DNA from: an uncultured Clostridia bacterium
GTDB taxonomy: Bacteria; Bacillota; Clostridia; Christensenellales; Aristaeellaceae
NCBI GenBank assembly: GCA_934615235.1
Contig: CAKTTL010000010.1
Coordinates: 1 to 48,980 of the forward strand
Reading direction: 5' to 3'
Length of the DNA: 48,980 bases
The notes under the pieces: model-generated
Told to the model about the DNA's origin: nothing
The model's input: the letters and a program-made list of their open reading frames with translations, nothing else
Database searches by the model: none
Translations under genes and position numbers: made by a program
Part shown: piece by piece, positions 15,515-24,308 of the stretch
Layout: every line of letters begins with the position of its first letter
Position numbering within the stretch: position 1 is the stretch's first letter

Positions 15515-16153
15515 GGGATTTCGCAAAAATTCTGCCGCTTCCGCCCCCGTCGCGCGGATCCACTCGTCGAGGAAACGCATCTGCCGTTCCGTATGAAACC
15601 AGTGCTCTCCGCCCTGCAGGACCGTAACTCCGGCGCGCCAGCGCCCTGCGAACGCGCGAATCGTATCGATCGACTGGAGCGTATCGGCGCTGCCGCAGAG
15701 GATTTCGGTCGGGACGTTCCATTCGACCGGATGCGCCCGCACATATTGCAGATACGTCCAGGACAGCGTTTCACCAAAGTTCGTCGGGATGGTTTCCCTC
15801 GCCTCCAGCTCCGCCTCCGTCGTGCCCGCCCAGGCGATCATATCGAGAATGATCCGCTCCATGTTCACAATCGGCGAGATCAGCCACGCTTTCTCCACCA
15901 TTTTCGCAAGGCCCGCGTTCATGGAAAAATACGCGCCGATGCTGTTGGCCACGAGCAGCACGCGGGAATACGCGGCCCGCAGTTCCGCGGCCCTGGCGGA
16001 GAATTCCTCCTTCGCATCCCATGGGGTTTCCGCCCTGTAATCGAACCCGTACACCTCGGCCTGCGGGAACAGCGCGCGGTAATGCTCCGCTTCCGCGGCG
16101 GAGCCGCCCTTCCCATGCACGTACAAAACGGCGGTATCTTTTTCAGCCTTCAT
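15500..16153 (-). CDS. Small alpha/beta hydrolase
   Basis: This 217-residue alpha/beta-hydrolase-fold protein starts with the YVHGKGGSAAEAE oxyanion loop. The nucleophile elbow is VANSIGAYF (about 86), with Asn-Ser-Ile-Gly where many relatives have G-x-S-x-G. A late Asp (CGSADTLQ) and the catalytic His in GGEHWFH (about 185) complete a plausible triad. It lacks a signal peptide, so it should act in the cytoplasm; the ester or amide substrate is unknown. It overlaps the TetR gene by 11 bases and is presumably its regulated partner. Confidence 0.85.
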   Translation of the reverse strand: MKAEKDTAVLYVHGKGGSAAEAEHYRALFPQAEVYGFDYRAETPWDAKEEFSARAAELRAAYSRVLLVANSIGAYFSMNAGLAKMVEKAWLISPIVNMERIILDMIAWAGTTEAELEARETIPTNFGETLSWTYLQYVRAHPVEWNVPTEILCGSADTLQSIDTIRAFAGRWRAGVTVLQGGEHWFHTERQMRFLDEWIRATGAEAAEFLRNPLTEA

Positions 16154-16730
16154 CTTTCTCTCCTTCTTTCAGCAGCAATCCGCGGATATGCTCCGGCAGC
16201 GACTCCATCGTTTCCGGCCGCAGCGCGGCGATTCGGCTCCACATGCGAATTCCCTGATATGCGTACAGAATCACGTCAACCGTTTCCCGCACTGGAACGG
16301 CGCGGAACTCCCCGCGGCGGACGCCGTACTCGATCAGTCCGGTCCATTTCCGTTCGTCCGTCTCGAGAAAGCGCGCCATCCGCCCGCCGGGAGCGGCCGC
16401 GGCGTATTCGTACATCGCAAGGCTGAGGGAATCCTCCGGCCTGCGAATTTCTTCGATCATGAGCGCAAGCGCTCTTTCCAGAATTTCGCGCGCCGGAACG
16501 CCCGCGGCCATTTCCCTTTCAAAATTCATCTCGTCCTTTTGATGAATCGCGTCAAGAATCGCTTCAAAAATCTCGTTCGTTCCGGAAAAATGGCTGTACA
16601 GCCCGCCGCGGCTCAGCCCCGCCGCCTCGCATACGGCCTTCATCGTAACCCGGTCGAACCCGTCCCGCGCAAACAGCCCGTAAGCCTTTTCCAGAATTCG
16701 CGCCCGCGTTTTTTCTTTTTTCGTGCTCAT
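16143..16730 (-). CDS. TetR-family transcriptional regulator
   Basis: The 195-residue protein has an N-terminal helix-turn-helix (ILEKAYGLFARDGFDRVTMK, then AVCEAAGLSRGGLYSHF) and a helical ligand domain. GGAGGA lies just before the ATG at 16730. A longer reading to 16844 would run across the promoter and is rejected. Two palindromes flank its own -10 box, so autorepression is likely. It is followed by an overlapping hydrolase gene that it probably controls, and the divergent ybaK promoter is only about 20 bases away. Confidence 0.93.
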   Translation of the reverse strand: MSTKKEKTRARILEKAYGLFARDGFDRVTMKAVCEAAGLSRGGLYSHFSGTNEIFEAILDAIHQKDEMNFEREMAAGVPAREILERALALMIEEIRRPEDSLSLAMYEYAAAAPGGRMARFLETDERKWTGLIEYGVRRGEFRAVPVRETVDVILYAYQGIRMWSRIAALRPETMESLPEHIRGLLLKEGEKDEG

Positions 16731-16747
16731 CCCGTCCTCCGTTTTTC

Positions 16748-16784
16748 GACACGTGTGTCGATTTAGATTATAGACACGCGTGTC
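16748..16784. promoter_or_regulatory. Twin palindromes, likely TetR operators
   Basis: GACACGCGTGTC (16773-16784), a perfect 12 bp palindrome, fills the start of the promoter spacer. GACACGTGTGTC (16748-16759), one base different, lies just past the start site. They are 25 bp apart. This bracketing of the -10 box is typical of TetR autoregulation. Confidence 0.75.
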
Positions 16785-16795
16785 GCTTTTGTCAA
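16767..16795 (-). promoter_or_regulatory. Consensus promoter of the TetR-hydrolase unit
   Basis: On the minus strand TTGACA (16790-16795) and TATAAT (16767-16772) are exactly 17 bp apart, both perfect matches. Confidence 0.85.
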
Positions 16796-16815
16796 GTGCA
16801 AACATGCATTCCCGC

Positions 16816-16844
16816 TTGACAGCGAGGTTCTTTTGCAATACCAT
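16816..16844 (+). promoter_or_regulatory. Promoter of ybaK
   Basis: TTGACA (16816-16821) lies 17 bp from TACCAT (16839-16844). It is divergent from and close to the TetR promoter. Confidence 0.55.
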
Positions 16845-16887
16845 ACATTGTGAACAGGTTTGTTTATTTGCAGGAGGATATGGAAAA

Positions 16888-17352
16888 ATGTCCGTTTCGG
16901 CGGTAAAAAAATATCTGGCCGGTTACGGCTTGGACGGGCGCGTGCAGGAGTTTTCCGTCTCCAGCGCGACGGTCGAGCTGGCGGCGCAGGCGCTGCGCAC
17001 CGAGCCCGGCCGCATTGCGAAAACGCTCTCGTTCAAAAACGGCGAAGGGTGCATCATCCTCGTCGCCGCGGGCGACCGGCGGGTGGATAACCACAAGTTC
17101 AAGGCCGAGTTCGGCGTCAAAGCCGCGATGCTCACACACGAGGACGCGCTGCGCCTGACTGGCCACGCCGTGGGCGGCGTATGCCCGTTCGCACTGCCGG
17201 AGGGCACGCCCGTGTATCTCGACGAATCGCTCCGGCGGTTCGAAACCGTGTTTCCCGCCGCGGGCAGCGCCAGCAGCGCCGCGGAGATGACGTGCGAAGA
17301 GCTTTTCCGTGCCTCGCGCGCGATGAAATGGGTGGACGTATGCAAGGAATAA
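16888..17352 (+). CDS. ybaK: YbaK/EbsC-type aminoacyl-tRNA deacylase
   Basis: This 154-residue protein of the YbaK/ProX editing family hydrolyses mischarged aminoacyl-tRNA, typically Cys-tRNA(Pro). Conserved parts are RIAKTLSFKN (catalytic Lys region), GDRRVDNHKFKAEFG, and GHAVGGVCPFALPEGTPVYLD. The ATG at 16888 follows GGAGG; upstream codons in frame lie in promoter DNA. The next gene starts inside its last codons. The exact amino-acid specificity cannot be told from sequence alone. Confidence 0.92.
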   Translation: MSVSAVKKYLAGYGLDGRVQEFSVSSATVELAAQALRTEPGRIAKTLSFKNGEGCIILVAAGDRRVDNHKFKAEFGVKAAMLTHEDALRLTGHAVGGVCPFALPEGTPVYLDESLRRFETVFPAAGSASSAAEMTCEELFRASRAMKWVDVCKE

Positions 17353-18368
17353 ATAATAAGGAAGACGTTCGCATCGACGTGATCGTTCCGAGCTATAACG
17401 CGCATAAAACGCTGCGCCGCACGCTGCTGAGCGTCGCCGCGCAGTCGATCGCGGACGAGATCGACGTAACCGTCGTGGACGACTGCTCGCCGCGCGGCGG
17501 CTATGCGGAAATTCTCGCGGAATTCCGGCCGCTGCTTTCCGTGCGCGAGCTCACGCTCGAGGAGGACGTGGGTCCCAGTCTCGCGCGCCAGCGCGCCCTG
17601 GATCAGACGCGCAACCCCTTCATCGTCTTTCTCGACAGCGACGATACGCTCGCCGGGCCGCGCTCGCTTGAGGAAATGCGCGCCGAGCTGCTCGCGGACG
17701 AAAGCCTCGCGCTCGTCTCCGGCGATTTTTTCTCCGCCGAAGAGCACGACGACGGCTCCGTCTCCTTCCGCCCGTTCCGCGGCGATATGACCTGGCTGCT
17801 GGGCAACGTATACCGCCGCAGCTTCCTGGAGGAGAACGGCGTCCGCTTCATTGCCCCGCGCACGAGCGAGGATTTCGGCTTCAACACCAAAGTGCGGCTC
17901 ATCGCCGGGATGGAGCGCGTGCTTTTATACAAGCATCCGGCGTATTGCTGGTATCAGCTGCCTGAAAGCGCCACGCACGCCGACCCCGTCCGCTTCCAGT
18001 ACGACCGCAACGCCGAGGATTTCTGCGAAACCCTGCTCGACGCGCTGCATCTCGCCATCCGCCGCGGGGGCGACTGGAAGGAAATCCTCACCACGACCGT
18101 TTATGGGATGATGGACTACTTCCGCCGGTATGAAGAAGCGTCGGCGCTGCTGCCCGAGGCGGCGGAAAAGAACTTCGCGCAGGGCGTGCGGTTCTACCGC
18201 GAAGGGTATGCCCCCGTCGAAGCGCAGATTCCGGAAAACATCTTCGATTCGCAGCTTTCCCTGCTGGCCGGGCGTATGACGGTCACGCGCCCCGAGCGCG
18301 ATCTTGCGCGCCTGCGGGAAGATTTTGAAGCGTATCTGGCAAAAGTTGCCGCGGAGGTGCGCAAATGA
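17340..18368 (+). CDS. Family 2 glycosyltransferase
   Basis: This 342-residue protein has a GT-A fold at its N-terminus: DVIVPSYNAHKTLRRTLLSV (nucleotide-binding start), VVDDCSPRGG, and a DSDD motif at about 98-101 in IVFLDSDDTLAG, which provides the metal-binding DxD. The C-terminal half is helical, with no membrane segment. It overlaps ybaK by 13 bases; the only nearby start is this ATG with a weak GGTGG. A second, shorter GT-like gene overlaps its stop by four bases. Donor and acceptor sugars are unknown. Confidence 0.85.
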   Translation: MQGINNKEDVRIDVIVPSYNAHKTLRRTLLSVAAQSIADEIDVTVVDDCSPRGGYAEILAEFRPLLSVRELTLEEDVGPSLARQRALDQTRNPFIVFLDSDDTLAGPRSLEEMRAELLADESLALVSGDFFSAEEHDDGSVSFRPFRGDMTWLLGNVYRRSFLEENGVRFIAPRTSEDFGFNTKVRLIAGMERVLLYKHPAYCWYQLPESATHADPVRFQYDRNAEDFCETLLDALHLAIRRGGDWKEILTTTVYGMMDYFRRYEEASALLPEAAEKNFAQGVRFYREGYAPVEAQIPENIFDSQLSLLAGRMTVTRPERDLARLREDFEAYLAKVAAEVRK

Positions 18369-19228
18369 ACGGAAAAATCGATGTAATTCTTGCCGCGCAG
18401 CGCGCGGCGGACGGGCTGACGCGCACGCTTGCAAGCGTATTGATGCAGGCGAACGCGCCCTTTGCCGCAACCGTCGTTGCGGCGGAGGACGCGCCGCTCC
18501 CCTTTGCCGCGGAAAACGCGCGCCTTCTGCGCGGGCAGGGCGATTTGCTCGCCCTCTGGCGCGCCGGGCTGGAAGCGTGCGAAGGCGAATGGGCGCTGCT
18601 GCTCCATGCGGGAGACGCGCTGTTCGACGCGTATTCCCTCTGGCGGCTGGCGGACGCGCAGCGCGAAAACCCGCAGGCCGCGGCGGTTTACGGCGCGGCG
18701 CGCTGCTTCGGGCCGGACGGCCGCGAGGCGCGGGGCGTGGATTTCCGCGCGCTTCCCTGCGGCGTGCTGGCGCGGCGGGAGACGCTGCTGACCGCGCTTG
18801 CGCGGGCGAAAACGCCGTTCGCATTGGCGGCTTCGCTCTTCGCCGCAGCGGAAGAGACGGCTTCCATCTCCGACTGCGCGTGCGAGTACGCGCTGCCGGA
18901 GGGCTGGTTCGAGCAGCTCTGCGGCGCGGCAGACGGGCTGCCGGGCGCGCGCGCGGGCGAATGGGCCGAGCGGCAGCTGGCGGCGCTGTATCTGGCCTAC
19001 GTGCAGGCCGGCCTCTCCGGGCCGGACGAAATGCAGGCGGCGCGCGAAAAATGTAGCGCGTTTTTCAAAGCCGCGTGGCTGCCGCACGAAGGCGATATTC
19101 CGCCCGATCTGCTCTTCGCCTCCTACGGCGAAACGATGGACGCGGCCATGCGTATCGACCCCGAAGCCGAAAGCGGCTACGACCCCTATCCCATGTTTGC
19201 GGATATTCTGCGCATGGAATGCGATTGA
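18365..19228 (+). CDS. Degenerate glycosyltransferase-like protein
   Basis: This 287-residue protein begins like a family 2 glycosyltransferase (DVILAAQRAADGLTRTLASVL) and has a GEWALLLHAGDALFDAYSLW stretch where its neighbour has FLDSDD. The DxD metal site is replaced by HAGD. With that site gone it may be inactive and serve as a partner of the upstream enzyme, to which it is coupled by an ATGA overlap. It is very Ala-rich. Family membership is inferred from the N-terminal pattern and position. Confidence 0.7.
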   Translation: MNGKIDVILAAQRAADGLTRTLASVLMQANAPFAATVVAAEDAPLPFAAENARLLRGQGDLLALWRAGLEACEGEWALLLHAGDALFDAYSLWRLADAQRENPQAAAVYGAARCFGPDGREARGVDFRALPCGVLARRETLLTALARAKTPFALAASLFAAAEETASISDCACEYALPEGWFEQLCGAADGLPGARAGEWAERQLAALYLAYVQAGLSGPDEMQAAREKCSAFFKAAWLPHEGDIPPDLLFASYGETMDAAMRIDPEAESGYDPYPMFADILRMECD

Positions 19229-19253
19229 AATCCGAACCTGAGTATGCTATAAT
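19225..19253 (+). promoter_or_regulatory. Promoter of rimO-pgsA-cinA-recA
   Basis: TTGAAA (19225-19230) and TATAAT (19248-19253) lie 17 bp apart; the -35 overlaps the stop codon of the preceding gene. No other clear promoter is seen up to recA, so the four genes are probably cotranscribed. Confidence 0.8.
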
Positions 19254-19288
19254 ACGAACATAAATTCGCATTTACGGAGGAATTCACC

Positions 19289-20599
19289 GTGGCAAAAACA
19301 GTCGGCGTGGTCTCTCTGGGCTGCGCAAAAAATAGAATCGACACCGAACAGATGCTGGGCCTGCTGCGCGCGGGCGGCTGGGAAATCACCGCCGATCCGT
19401 CCGACGCGGAGGTGATTATCGTCAACACCTGCGGGTTTATCGACCCCGCAAAGCAGGAAAGCATCGACACCATCCTCGAGATGGCCGAATACAAAAAGAC
19501 AGGCCACTGCCGTCTGCTGGCCGCGACGGGCTGCCTTGTGCAGCGCTACAGCGAGGCGCTGCAGGAGCAGATGCCGGAAATCGACCTGCTGATGGGCGTA
19601 TCGGATTATCCGCATATCTGCGATCTGGTCGAGCGTGCGCTCAACGGCGCGCGCCCCATCGCCTGCTCCACAAGCCGCGAGGTGTTTGAAGCCCCGCGCG
19701 TTCTGACGACCGCGCCGTTTTCCGCCTTCATCCGCATGGGCGACGGGTGCGACAACCGCTGCGCCTACTGCGCCATCCCACTCATCCGCGGCGGCTACCG
19801 CTCCCGCCCGTACGACCACGTGCTGAACGAAGCGCGCGGCCTCGTCGAAGCGGGCGTGAAGGAAATCACCTACATCGCCCAGGATACCACGCGCTTTGGC
19901 GACGACCTGCCCAAGGGCAACCTCGCCTCCATCCTGCGCGACACGGCGGCGCTGGACGGCGTGCACTGGGTGCGCACGCTGTACTGCTACCCCAGCCGCG
20001 TAACGGACGATCTGCTCGACACCCTCGCGGGCAACGAGAAAATCTGCGCCTACCTCGACCTGCCGCTACAGCATATCGACGGGCGGCTTTTGAAGCTGAT
20101 GCACCGCTTCGGCACGCCGGACGATATCCGCTCGGTCATCCGCCGCACGCGCGAGCGCGGCATCACGCTGCGCACGACGATGATCGTCGGCTTCCCGACG
20201 GAGACGGAGGACGATTTCAAGCGCATGCTTGACTTCGTTGAGGAAACGCGGTTCGACCGGCTCGGCGCGTTCACCTATTCCGCCGAGGAAGGCACGCCCG
20301 CGGCCTCCATGCCCGATCAGGTGCCCGAAGAAGTGGCGCAGGAGCGCCTCGACCGCCTGATGCGCCTGCAGCAGAAGATTTCGCGCGAAATCAACCATGC
20401 GCGCATCGGCAAGACGTACGAAGTGCTGCTGGAGCGGCAGGAAGACAACGGCCTGTGGATCGGCCGTTCGAGCGAAGAAGCGCCCGAAGGCGACGGCTGC
20501 ATCACGCTCTTTACCGAGCAGCCGCACAGGGCGGGCGAATTCGTGCGCGCGCGCATCACCGGCGCGGACGCATACGACCTGACAGGAGAGATTTTATGA
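19289..20599 (+). CDS. rimO: Ribosomal protein S12 methylthiotransferase RimO
   Basis: This 436-residue radical-SAM methylthiotransferase adds a methylthio group to an Asp of ribosomal protein S12. The N-terminal cluster motif is VVSLGCAKNRIDTE with later Cys in NTCGF and ATGC. The radical-SAM motif is CDNRCAYCAIP (about 152). A C-terminal TRAM domain runs from about residue 375. LGCAKNRID with a preceding SLG distinguishes RimO from MiaB. The start is GTG with GGAGG eight bases upstream. Its substrate gene rpsL lies 4 kb away in this window. Confidence 0.95.
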   Translation: MAKTVGVVSLGCAKNRIDTEQMLGLLRAGGWEITADPSDAEVIIVNTCGFIDPAKQESIDTILEMAEYKKTGHCRLLAATGCLVQRYSEALQEQMPEIDLLMGVSDYPHICDLVERALNGARPIACSTSREVFEAPRVLTTAPFSAFIRMGDGCDNRCAYCAIPLIRGGYRSRPYDHVLNEARGLVEAGVKEITYIAQDTTRFGDDLPKGNLASILRDTAALDGVHWVRTLYCYPSRVTDDLLDTLAGNEKICAYLDLPLQHIDGRLLKLMHRFGTPDDIRSVIRRTRERGITLRTTMIVGFPTETEDDFKRMLDFVEETRFDRLGAFTYSAEEGTPAASMPDQVPEEVAQERLDRLMRLQQKISREINHARIGKTYEVLLERQEDNGLWIGRSSEEAPEGDGCITLFTEQPHRAGEFVRARITGADAYDLTGEIL

Positions 20600-21171
20600 A
20601 AAAAAACAAGCTGCCGATGAACCTCCCCAACCGGCTCACGATGGTTCGCATCGTGATGATTCCGGTCTATCTGTTCCTTTTGACGGGCAACAACTGGTGC
20701 CGCTTCGCGGCGGGACTTGTGTTCGCCGCCGCCAGCATCACCGATTATTTCGACGGCAAGATCGCGCGCGAGCGCAGCCTGATCACCGATTTCGGCAAGT
20801 TCATGGATCCGATCGCCGACAAGCTGCTGGTGCTGCTGCCGTTTCTGTATTTCTGCGCGACAGAGCCCTTCGGCGTGGCCGACGTGTGGCCCGTCATGCT
20901 GATGGTGGCGCGCGAAATCATCGTCTCCGGCTTCCGGCTGGTTGCGAGCACGAAGGGCAAGGTCATCGCCGCCGACAAGTTCGGCAAGGTCAAAACCGCC
21001 ACGCAGATGGTCACCGTCATTACAATGACGCTGCGGCCGATCATCGAAAGCGCGATCCCGTGGTTTGGGAAGATCCCGTGGGCGCTTCTGTGGCTGTGCG
21101 GCGTGCTGTCGGTCTATTCCGGCGCGGAAATGATTCGCAAAAACCTGCACATTCTGGAGGTAGAGGAATGA
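20596..21171 (+). CDS. pgsA: CDP-diacylglycerol-glycerol-3-phosphate 3-phosphatidyltransferase
   Basis: This 191-residue membrane enzyme makes phosphatidylglycerol phosphate. The CDP-alcohol phosphotransferase signature is complete: DYFDGKIARERSLITDFGKF then MDPIADK, giving DG-x2-AR-x8-G-x3-D-x3-D at about 45-70. About five membrane helices follow the NLPNRLTMVRI start typical of PgsA. The ATG overlaps the rimO stop (ATGA), with GGAGAG just upstream. Order rimO-pgsA-cinA-recA is common in Clostridia. Confidence 0.95.
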   Translation: MKKNKLPMNLPNRLTMVRIVMIPVYLFLLTGNNWCRFAAGLVFAAASITDYFDGKIARERSLITDFGKFMDPIADKLLVLLPFLYFCATEPFGVADVWPVMLMVAREIIVSGFRLVASTKGKVIAADKFGKVKTATQMVTVITMTLRPIIESAIPWFGKIPWALLWLCGVLSVYSGAEMIRKNLHILEVEE

Positions 21172-22418
21172 TTGCGGAAATTGTGGCCGTGGGAACGGAG
21201 CTTCTGATGGGTCAGGTGCTCAACACCGACGCGCAGTATATCGCGCGCCGCCTGTCGGAGCTGGGCGTAACGCTGCACCGGCAGGTCGTTGTCGGCGATA
21301 ACCCCGCGCGCATCCGCGAGGCGATTCATACCGCGATCGGCCGCGCCGACGTGGTCATCACCACCGGCGGGCTCGGCCCCACGGCGGACGACATCACCAA
21401 GGAAACCTGCGCCGAAGCGCTGGGACTGCCGATGGAGCGCAGCCCCGAAGCCGAAAAACAGGTGCGCGGCTGGTTCGCGCGCAACAATTACCCCATGACG
21501 GAAAACAACCTGCGCCAGGCGGATTTCGCAAAGGGCGCGATCATCCTGGAAAACCATAACGGCACCGCCCCCGCCTGCATCGTGGAAAAGGACGGCAAAG
21601 CCGTAATCAACCTGCCCGGCCCGCCGCGCGAGCTGATGCCGCTGTTCGCGGAGTCCGTCGCGCCGTATCTGGCCAGGCGCAGCGGCGCGGTGATCGTGTC
21701 GCGCTACATGCGCGTGTTCGGCATGGGCGAATCGGCGGTTGAAAGCCGGCTGCACGACATGATGAAAAACAGCCTGAACCCGACCGTCGCGCCGTATTGC
21801 TCCACGGGCGAGGTGCAGCTGCGGCTGACGGTGCGCGTCGCGCACGAGAGCGAAGCCGCGGCGCTGCTCGACCCGGCGGAGCGGGAAATCCGCGCGCGGC
21901 TGGGCAACGTCGTTTACGCCGTGACGGACGACCCGGAATACACGATGGAGCAGGCGCTCGTCAAGGCGCTTTGCGCCGCCAAAAAAACGATGGTGACGGC
22001 CGAAAGCTGCACCGGCGGGATGATCGCTTCGAAGATCGTCAACGTCTCCGGCGCGTCGGACGTGTTCCTCGAGGGCTGCGTCACCTACTCCAACGCGGCG
22101 AAAATGCGCACGCTCGGCGTAAAGGCTGAAACGCTGGAAAAATTCGACGCGGTCAGCCGCGAGACGGCGCTTGAAATGGCCGAAGGCGCGCGCAGGCGCG
22201 CGGACGCGGACTACGCCGTTTCCGTCACCGGCCTTGCCGGCCCCGGCGGCGGCACGCCTGAAAAGCCCGTCGGCACCGTCTGGCTCGGGCTGGCAACCCG
22301 CGAGGGCGTGCAGGCGCGCCTTCTGCAGCTGCATGGCAACCGCGAGCGCATCCGCACCCTCGCCGCGCTCAACGCGATGCACTGGGTGCTTGAAACGGTC
22401 GAAAAGGAAGAACGATAA
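21168..22418 (+). CDS. cinA: CinA-family protein (competence/damage-inducible, NMN deamidase)
   Basis: This 416-residue protein has an N-terminal MoaB/MogA-like domain (TELLMGQVLNTDAQYIARRL, TTGGLGPTADD, LPGPPREL; about 1-170). The C-terminal CinA domain has TAESCTGGMIASKIVNVSG and VTGLAGPGGGTPEKPVGTVW, which in several bacteria has NMN deamidase activity. The ATG overlaps the pgsA stop. recA follows after 26 bases, the conserved cinA-recA pairing. The pyridine-nucleotide recycling role links loosely with NadD in this window. Confidence 0.94.
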   Translation: MIAEIVAVGTELLMGQVLNTDAQYIARRLSELGVTLHRQVVVGDNPARIREAIHTAIGRADVVITTGGLGPTADDITKETCAEALGLPMERSPEAEKQVRGWFARNNYPMTENNLRQADFAKGAIILENHNGTAPACIVEKDGKAVINLPGPPRELMPLFAESVAPYLARRSGAVIVSRYMRVFGMGESAVESRLHDMMKNSLNPTVAPYCSTGEVQLRLTVRVAHESEAAALLDPAEREIRARLGNVVYAVTDDPEYTMEQALVKALCAAKKTMVTAESCTGGMIASKIVNVSGASDVFLEGCVTYSNAAKMRTLGVKAETLEKFDAVSRETALEMAEGARRRADADYAVSVTGLAGPGGGTPEKPVGTVWLGLATREGVQARLLQLHGNRERIRTLAALNAMHWVLETVEKEER

Positions 22419-22444
22419 AGAATTCGGAAGGGGAATTTCGACAA

Positions 22445-23539
<1,095 letters not shown>

Positions 23540-23557
23540 CGCCGCGTACGGGCCCAA

Positions 23558-23857
23558 GTGGAAGGTCCAGGGAACTCAGTTCCCTGGCAGGGGGTTTTAG
23601 GGGGACAGCGTCCCCCTAACGTAGCCCAGAATCCCGTGCGCCGCAGCGTACCTGAAGAAGCGCGCAATGTTATCGCCCGCAGGCGATAACGAGCTGGCAT
23701 GGCCGCATGGAATTGAGTAAAAGGCGGAAGGTCCAGGGAACTCAGTTCCCTGGCGGGGGCGTGGGGGCAGAGCCCCCGCACGTGCCCCAGCCCGTGCGGC
23801 CGTGGCCGCAGAAAAAAAGCGCGCAATGTTATCGCCCGCAGGCGATAACGAGCTGAC
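23558..23857 (+). repeat. Family B repeat, two tandem units after recA
   Basis: Unit 1 has H1 at 23567-23587 and unit 2 at 23733-23753 (arms CCAGGGAAC/GTTCCCTGG, loop TCA). H2 is AGGGGGAC/GTCCCCCT in unit 1 and GGGGGC/GCCCCC in unit 2. H3 in unit 2 is GCGGCC/GGCCGC. H4 in both units is GTTATCGCC/GGCGATAAC (loop CGCA), between GCGCAAT and GAGCT. The repeats start 19 bases after the recA stop and have its orientation. With module D and the opposing copies they fill the 770 bp gap to the next gene; no gene is seen. Confidence 0.8.
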
Positions 23858-23875
23858 AACGTTTGCAGAAAAAGT

Positions 23876-23960
23876 AAACTCTCGCATGTTCCTGTTTGGG
23901 AAATGCGAGAGTTTTGCTTTGTCTTATGTTTTTTTATTTTTATTGCGGCTTCGCCGCTTT
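23876..23960 (+). terminator. Module D: terminator-like double hairpin, copy 1
   Basis: AAACTCTCGCAT (23876-23887) pairs with ATGCGAGAGTTT (23903-23914), then TTTTGC and a T-rich stretch, then GCGGC-TTC-GCCGC (23945-23957). The whole 85 bp recurs inverted at 41007-41092. The first hairpin with its T run would end transcription of recA. Bases 23961-24030 show nothing further. Confidence 0.7.
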
Positions 23961-24030
23961 ATGAAAAATGAAACGCAGTCGGGGAACTTTCGGCAACACA
24001 ATATGCGCTGTTGAACGCTCCATGCATACA

Positions 24031-24296
24031 TTGCGCGCCGTTTTCCGCGCCTGCGGGCGCACGGGGTCAGGGCTACGTTAGGGGCTCCGCCCCTACAACC
24101 CCGGCAGGAACCTGAGGTTCCTGCACCTCCCGCCTTTGCTCAATTCCATGCGGCCTTGTTAGCTCGTCCGCGCTTTGCGCGAACATTGCGCGATTATTGT
24201 GCGCCTACGGGCGCACGGGTTAGGGCTACGTCAGGGGCTCTGCCCCTATAACCCCGGCAGGAACCTGAGGTTCCTGCACCTCCCGCCTTTTACTCA
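24031..24296 (-). repeat. Family B repeat, two tandem units after the Na/Pi gene
   Basis: Two units with a 155 bp period, inverted relative to the recA copies and oriented with the minus-strand Na/Pi cotransporter gene. H1 is at 24104-24124 and 24257-24277 with arms GCAGGAACC/GGTTCCTGC. H2 reads AGGGGC/GCCCCT. H3 is GTGCGCC/GGCGCAC in one unit. H4 of the gene-proximal unit is GTTCGCGC/GCGCGGAC (one G-T pair). The leader GAGTAAAAG begins 10 bases after the gene's stop. Confidence 0.8.
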
Positions 24297-24308
24297 AAAA
24301 TACGCGGC

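Noticed and set aside
16731..16844. N-terminal extension of the TetR protein
   Set aside because: It would cover the consensus promoter and both operators; the ATG at 16730 has a good ribosome-binding site.
22419..22444. LexA box upstream of recA
   Set aside because: The 26 bases between cinA and recA and the end of cinA show no CGAAC..GTTCG-type palindrome.
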